From Nemophila menziesii (Eukaryota > Streptophyta > Magnoliopsida > Boraginales > Hydrophyllaceae), in contig JARWIR010000047.1 in the NCBI GenBank assembly GCA_029959085.1, positions 3,410,001 through 3,474,000 of the forward strand: a DNA stretch of 64,000 bases. The letters run 5' to 3'. Under the pieces are notes generated by a model. It was not told the origin of the DNA. It worked only from the letters and a program-made list of their open reading frames with translations, and did not search any database. Positions within the stretch are counted from its first letter, which is position 1, and each line of letters opens with the position of its first letter. Position numbers and translations under genes: made by a program. Shown piece by piece: positions 60,335 through 64,000 of the stretch.

Positions 60335-60590
60335 TGTGAAACAACATATTAATACTATAGGAATATTTTCTATTACAAATAATTTCTAACGAATAATATT
60401 CTTGGATTGTTAAATAAAATTTATGGCACCAAACTATAGTGGGAAACTCTATGTTTTAGAGAAAACGTTGAATGAAGTTGTTAGTACATCAAAACATCTT
60501 TAATTGAAGTCATTATAATAACAACATTTTTATGTTGATATTTCAATTTTACCCAAATTATCAACTACCTATTTTGGAAAATCAACATTA
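60335..60590 (+). repeat. Dispersed 250-bp repeat, copy 2
   Basis: Same order of landmarks as copy 1 ('actataggaatatttt', 'aataatattcttggat', 'ccaaactatagtggg', 'gttgttagtacatc', 'tgttgatat'). Diverged. Confidence 0.6.
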
Positions 60591-61239
60591 AACACTAAAA
60601 AAATCTGTAACAACATCTTAATGGATTGATGAATTTTAGAAAATAATTCATGAGAAGTGATTGATCAATACTTTTTAATGGCATGTAATTTCGTAACAAT
60701 TATAAAAGGAAATTGTCCTATTTTTATTAGAATTGGTTTAAAATATTTGAATTTTCAGTGAAAGTGTATTGTATTTGGTTGAAATTAATATGTACTATTT
60801 CTAAGCTTGTGTCATTTTGCACAAGAGAGATAGAGATAACCTAATAATAACACCAACTTGTAATAATCACAATAGTAGTATAAGACAAATGTAATATAGA
60901 AATAGAAAAATATAAATAAATAACTTTCTTTGATCAAATAGCAACCTAATGTATTATAGATCTATACAAGTAACTACGACATGTACTAAAAATTATCCAT
61001 AATTCACCCATATATATTCAAACATAATAAATTATTTAATAAGTATTCCTGAATATATTATTTTCCCTTTTTTCTTTATAAGGTTGGTATTTGATACTTA
61101 ATTTTATAAAAATATAAAATCATAAAATTGAAACATGTCCTCAATATTCTAAATATAATAAACTTTGATAAATATCTATAGATACTAGATATATTTAAAT
61201 AAAAATTTGGGATTAAATGAATTGAAATTATTTTAGAAG

Positions 61240-61490
61240 AAAACATTAATACCATATTTATTCACCATAGAAACAAATACTATTACAATTAATTTGTAAA
61301 GAATAATATTATTGGATACTCCAATATACTTTTTGGCCTAACACCATAATGGAAAAATCCTAGTGATATACAAAATATTGAATGAAGTTGTTAGTACATG
61401 AATAATATCTACCATTGATATGTCTATATCAACCACATATTTTGATGACATATCCATTTTACGCATATTATCATCCAATTGTTCTTAAAA
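61240..61490 (+). repeat. Dispersed 250-bp repeat, copy 3
   Basis: 'atttattcaccatagaaac', 'aataatattattggat', 'acaccataatgg', 'gttgttagtacatgaat', 'ttttgatgac'. Because it lies beside the Ty1-copia relic, the family could be non-coding retrotransposon DNA. Confidence 0.6.
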
Positions 61491-61940
61491 ATAAATATCA
61501 ACCAATAAAAAATATGCAATATCATTATTTATTGATAATGTTTTAACACCCGAATATAGTTCAATATGGAATCAAGCAACTTAGACAACTTACTCTCAAA
61601 CTTTATAAATTAGGATTTAGATTACATCTAAAACTATACTTTCATTAATAATAACACAATAAAAGAAGATATATAGAGATAAGTGAATAATGTTGTTCAT
61701 CTCCAAACTTCAAGATATATATATATATACACTTTTTATTAGGTTTTTAATCTAATCCATTTAAATAGATAAGGGATCAAAGGCTGAAACCCATCTACGT
61801 GGTTGACACAATTGTTTTAGTAAATGGACTTAAAAAACAACATGAATAACAAATGAGGTGAAATTACAAAGATCAACAACCCAAATATTTTAGCAACCAA
61901 TAAAGAATTATTAAAAAATTTATTTACCCAATACATCAAT
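61490..61940 (-). mobile_element. Probable copia LTR side, approximate
   Basis: Minus-strand sequence just after a polypurine-like 'aaggtggag' (61,941-61,949), where a Ty1-copia 3' LTR normally starts. A TATA-rich run lies at about 61,710-61,730 and a 'ttataaagtttgagag' stretch near 61,600. The far LTR border is not defined. Confidence 0.35.
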
Positions 61941-62099
61941 CTCCACCTTATAGTACAAGGCAGCTTTGTCAAGACATAACATCTTCATCATTCGGGTACC
62001 GTTCATATTTTTTCAAACTAGCCCACTCATCACAAATTCTATGTACATGTTAAACAAAATATAAACCTTAACAAACATACAACAAGCTCAATAGATATA

Positions 62100-62600
62100 T
62101 TTAAATTTGCTGATATTGAAGATCTAAGTGCCCATATCTAAAGAATAGTCTTTAAGTATATATTCTAATTAACATATTATATTCAAAGGCAAAATAATTT
62201 CTAATGAATTAAAAATTTATCATCGACATGCCTAGTTTTTTCTTGGTACATATGGTGTTTTCTTAATTGAATAGAACTCTATTAGAAGTATAGTAACAAT
62301 TGACTTAGTCAACTTCAACTCATTAATCATTCTCCATAATTAAATAATTTTTTTAAAGAAATTACATATGTCAACATACTCATATTCTGTAGTAGATAAT
62401 TCTAGTAAAGGATGCAACGAAGATTTACATGTAATGCAATTTTTACCAACTATGAAACTAGAAGAAGTAGTGGACTTCCTAGATTTTCTATACTAGAAAA
62501 ATCATCATCACCATAACCAACTAAATAAAAGCCACATTCCAACTACCATAACAAAGACCAACATCAAGTCTACTTTAACAATAGATACTACGATTTTTAT
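62100..62600 (-). pseudogene. Ty1-copia RNase H region, dead
   Basis: Read on the minus strand the order is that of the copia pol C-terminus. First comes 'LDVGLCYG' and 'LVGYGDDD'. Then 'SFIVGKNCITCKSSLHPLLE' leads into 'LSTTEYEYVDI' and 'INELKLTKSIVTI'. Last is 'TKKKLGMSMINF.FIRNYFA'. These match the family's 'DVGLWYPR', 'LVGYCDADYAGD', 'GxxISWKSxLQxVVALSTTEAEY' and 'RTKHIDVRYHFIRE'. The second Asp of the usual DADYAGD context is altered, stops interrupt the frame repeatedly, and no integrase or reverse transcriptase is visible in the window. A polypurine-like tract follows at 61,941-61,949. Truncated and inactive. Confidence 0.75.
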
Positions 62601-62654
62601 GTAGTTGAATAGTCCATGCCACTATTACACATAAACCTACTAAGGAAACAGAGA

Positions 62655-63027
62655 AAAAACGACGCTATTTTTGGCTTTCGACGACGCAAACGGCGCGTCC
62701 CCAAAACTTTTGCCGACGCGCTACGCTGCGTCAGCTATGCGACCGTCGTTTTATATTAACGACGCTGTTCGCGAAGCGTCTCTATTAAGTTGTGATATTA
62801 GGGACGCATGTTACCAAGCGTCGTTAATTAGTATAGCGTCGCCAATTTGTTATAGACATTACGGACTCTATTGCTTCACGCGTCGACTATTTAGTGGGAT
62901 ATATGTCGACGCAAAACAGACTTGCGTCCCGAATGTCTTAAAGTAAATGACAACGCTTTTTAACTAAGCGTCGGCCATTTAGTGGGGTATAGTGGGATAT
63001 GTGTCGACACACATCAGACTTGCGTCC
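62655..63027 (+). mobile_element. GCGTC/GACGC-rich CACTA-like subterminal block
   Basis: More than a dozen GCGTC or GACGC motifs in both orientations within about 370 bp of G+C-rich DNA inside A+T-rich surroundings. This looks like the subterminal repeat region of a plant CACTA element. An internal direct duplication is visible ('tttagtgggatatatgtcga' near 62,888 and 'atagtgggatatgtgtcga' near 62,988, each followed by 'cagacttgcgtcc'). No clean CACTA...TAGTG termini were found. The block stops inside a p24 exon. The 91-codon plus-strand frame it contains is a by-product of the repeats. Confidence 0.55.
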
Positions 63028-63029
63028 TC

Positions 63030-63070
63030 AATCTTTAGCTGCAATTCCTGTTCTCCACTCAATGTTATTA
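63030..63070 (-). pseudogene. p24 (emp24/gp25L) family exon fragment, truncated copy
   Basis: Minus strand: acceptor 'gtttgcag' precedes an exon reading 'NIEWRTGIAAKD', then TGA where the family has Trp. The matching exon at 63,786-63,855 continues, but this copy ends at that codon and passes straight into the GCGTC-rich block. It is a second, partial copy of the neighbouring p24 pseudogene, cut by the mobile element or by a rearrangement. Confidence 0.7.
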
Positions 63071-63345
63071 CTGCAAACTTTTGCTCTAAATAATGCACAA
63101 AAAATATAAGTCAAAGAAATCACTTACGGTTACAGCACCACAGGCTAAAAACTGCTTTCATATCAACATTTTTTATAAAGAACAAAATATCCATCAATTT
63201 TAAGTCAAAACATTAGATCCCATCTCTACATGTACGACACTAAAGAAGCTATGCTCTCATATACCATATCAAAATTCTCAACTAGACTCAAAAGTAACTA
63301 CATAACTAAAAAGGTTGATGCTAAAAAATGAATGAACAAGCCAGC

Positions 63346-63855
63346 CTATATCAATTTCTTCTTTTGGAAATATCGCTTCAAGTAAAGTATTTGTTTGATT
63401 AATTGAAGCACCAATGCAAACTGCAAATGACATTATACTGTACCATGCCACCCTAGTGTTTGTCGTTTCACTTACAGACCACATGACAGATTGTCTGCAA
63501 ACCATAATTTGTTAGGGACTGAAAAAAATACGAGGGGGCGAAAAAGCAAATTAGATAGCAAATTAGATATCATGCCGTTTCAAAAAGATAACACTTACTT
63601 AGACTTGAGATACAAAATATTTTCATCGATAGCTTTCACTGTTGCTTCAAGCTTTGCAAGCTCAAGCTCAAATCCCTACAAAAAGCATGAAAAGTTTAAA
63701 TACTTTAATTACGTTGATGCCCCTATGGTAAGAAGAGATTGCTATTAGGGACTAAAAAACCAAATACTAGCTAGAATATTCTAACCTCAGAGTTTTTCTT
63801 TTCTGGCCACGGATGCCTAATCTTTAGTTGCAACTCCTGTTCTCCACTCAATGTT
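63346..63855 (-). pseudogene. p24 / TMED (emp24-gp25L) family gene remnant, C-terminal half
   Basis: Family role (known, not shown here): p24 proteins are type I membrane cargo adaptors of COPI/COPII vesicles between ER and Golgi. Three minus-strand exons are visible. Exon a (about 63,786-63,855) reads 'NIEWRTGVATKD', stop, 'ASVARKEKL'. Exon b (63,599-63,675; acceptor TTGTAG, donor GTAAGT) reads 'GFELELAKLEATVKAIDENI' then 'LYLKS'. Exon c (63,346-63,494; acceptor TTTGCAG) reads 'VSETTNTRVAWYSIMSFAVC', the membrane-span start, and in a shifted frame 'YLKRYFQKKKLI' and stop. That C-terminal tail has the aromatic and dilysine sorting signals typical of p24. Breaks: TAG at 63,817-63,819 replacing the conserved Trp, a frameshift and TGA at the end of exon a, a one-base-type shift in exon c (63,391-63,415), and atypical Gln/Trp residues at the b/c junction. 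The N-terminal half lies beyond or is lost. Confidence 0.85.
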
Positions 63856-64000
63856 CATACTTATTCGTCCGTTAAAATATATATTTACCATCTCCACCAA
63901 AAAATAATCTCTAACTTGGGTCATCTCCAGCTGTTGCACTAAATTGATATTTACTGCCAAATAAAATAATCAAACAAGTCCGTAAATATACCATAACATA
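63856..64000. other. Sequence upstream of the p24 remnant
   Basis: On the minus strand this should hold an intron or earlier exons of the p24 gene. I see no splice acceptor at the expected place before exon a, unlike the truncated copy at 63,070, and no further recognisable exon. Confidence 0.3.

Noticed and set aside
62671..62946. 91-codon plus-strand frame in the GCGTC-rich block
   Set aside because: Open because of CpG-rich repeats; it matches no family I know and lies in a CACTA-like subterminal region.
63278..63345. Extension of the p24 exon frame past the conserved 'KKKLI' stop
   Set aside because: The extended frame is out of phase with the p24 C-terminus after a frameshift, so its last part is not p24 protein.

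Overview
The window reads as nuclear DNA of a flowering plant, most likely a eudicot. It is strongly A+T-rich, has GT-AG-bounded exon fragments, and carries plant-type transposon debris: CACTA, hAT, MULE-like, Ty1-copia, a tRNA-derived SINE and MITEs. Some repeat types recall Asteraceae genomes, but that is only an impression. I found no intact protein-coding gene. Every recognisable coding piece is a fragment or carries stops or frameshifts, and most short open frames are chance or repeat artefacts. There is no sign of bacterial operons, CRISPR arrays or rRNA, and no tRNA gene that survives inspection.

Layout. (1) 1-12,960: two direct, diverged copies of a long non-coding segment family, called S here. 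S1 is 1-1,579 plus 4,016-5,440 and S2 is 5,441-12,960. S1 is split by an insert (1,580-4,015) that holds a BED zinc-finger fragment of a hAT transposase, an LTR-like stretch and a SINE, and is flanked by an 8-bp direct repeat. S segments start with long palindromic foldback modules. (2) 12,961-16,010: a CACTA-like terminus with subterminal repeats, two minus-strand exon-like pieces, a microsatellite, and more S-type modules. (3) 16,012-22,955: two elements that start with the same 14-bp palindrome and carry large degenerate TTAAGG/TTTAAGG arrays. The second also holds a GC-rich TIR element and an 843-bp tandem duplication. (4) 22,956-25,062: short tandem repeats, a GGTGG-rich patch and a broken CACTA-type gene with a DUF4216-like domain on the minus strand.

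(5) 24,962-52,980: the dominant feature. One partial copy is followed by four tandem copies of a unit of about 5.87 kb (about 29,455-35,316; 35,317-41,181; 41,182-47,060; 47,061-52,975). Each unit contains a MULE-like element of about 1.75 kb with long terminal inverted repeats. The S2 paralog preserves the pre-insertion site of that element. A block of about 5.86 kb out of register with the unit borders (about 32.98-38.85 kb and 38.85-44.71 kb) is almost identical between its two copies, which points to very recent unequal exchange.

(6) 53,520-55,661: a partial S copy, a 21-bp minisatellite and an unrecognised 105-codon open frame with no ATG start. (7) 55,662-61,940: A+T-rich DNA with a MITE and a dispersed repeat of about 250 bp. 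(8) 61,940-63,855: a dead Ty1-copia RNase H region, a GCGTC-rich CACTA-like block, and a duplicated, broken p24/emp24-family gene on the minus strand.

The parts do not form a pathway. They record nested transposition, segmental duplication and gene-fragment capture. All family calls come from reading the sequence; no database search was run.
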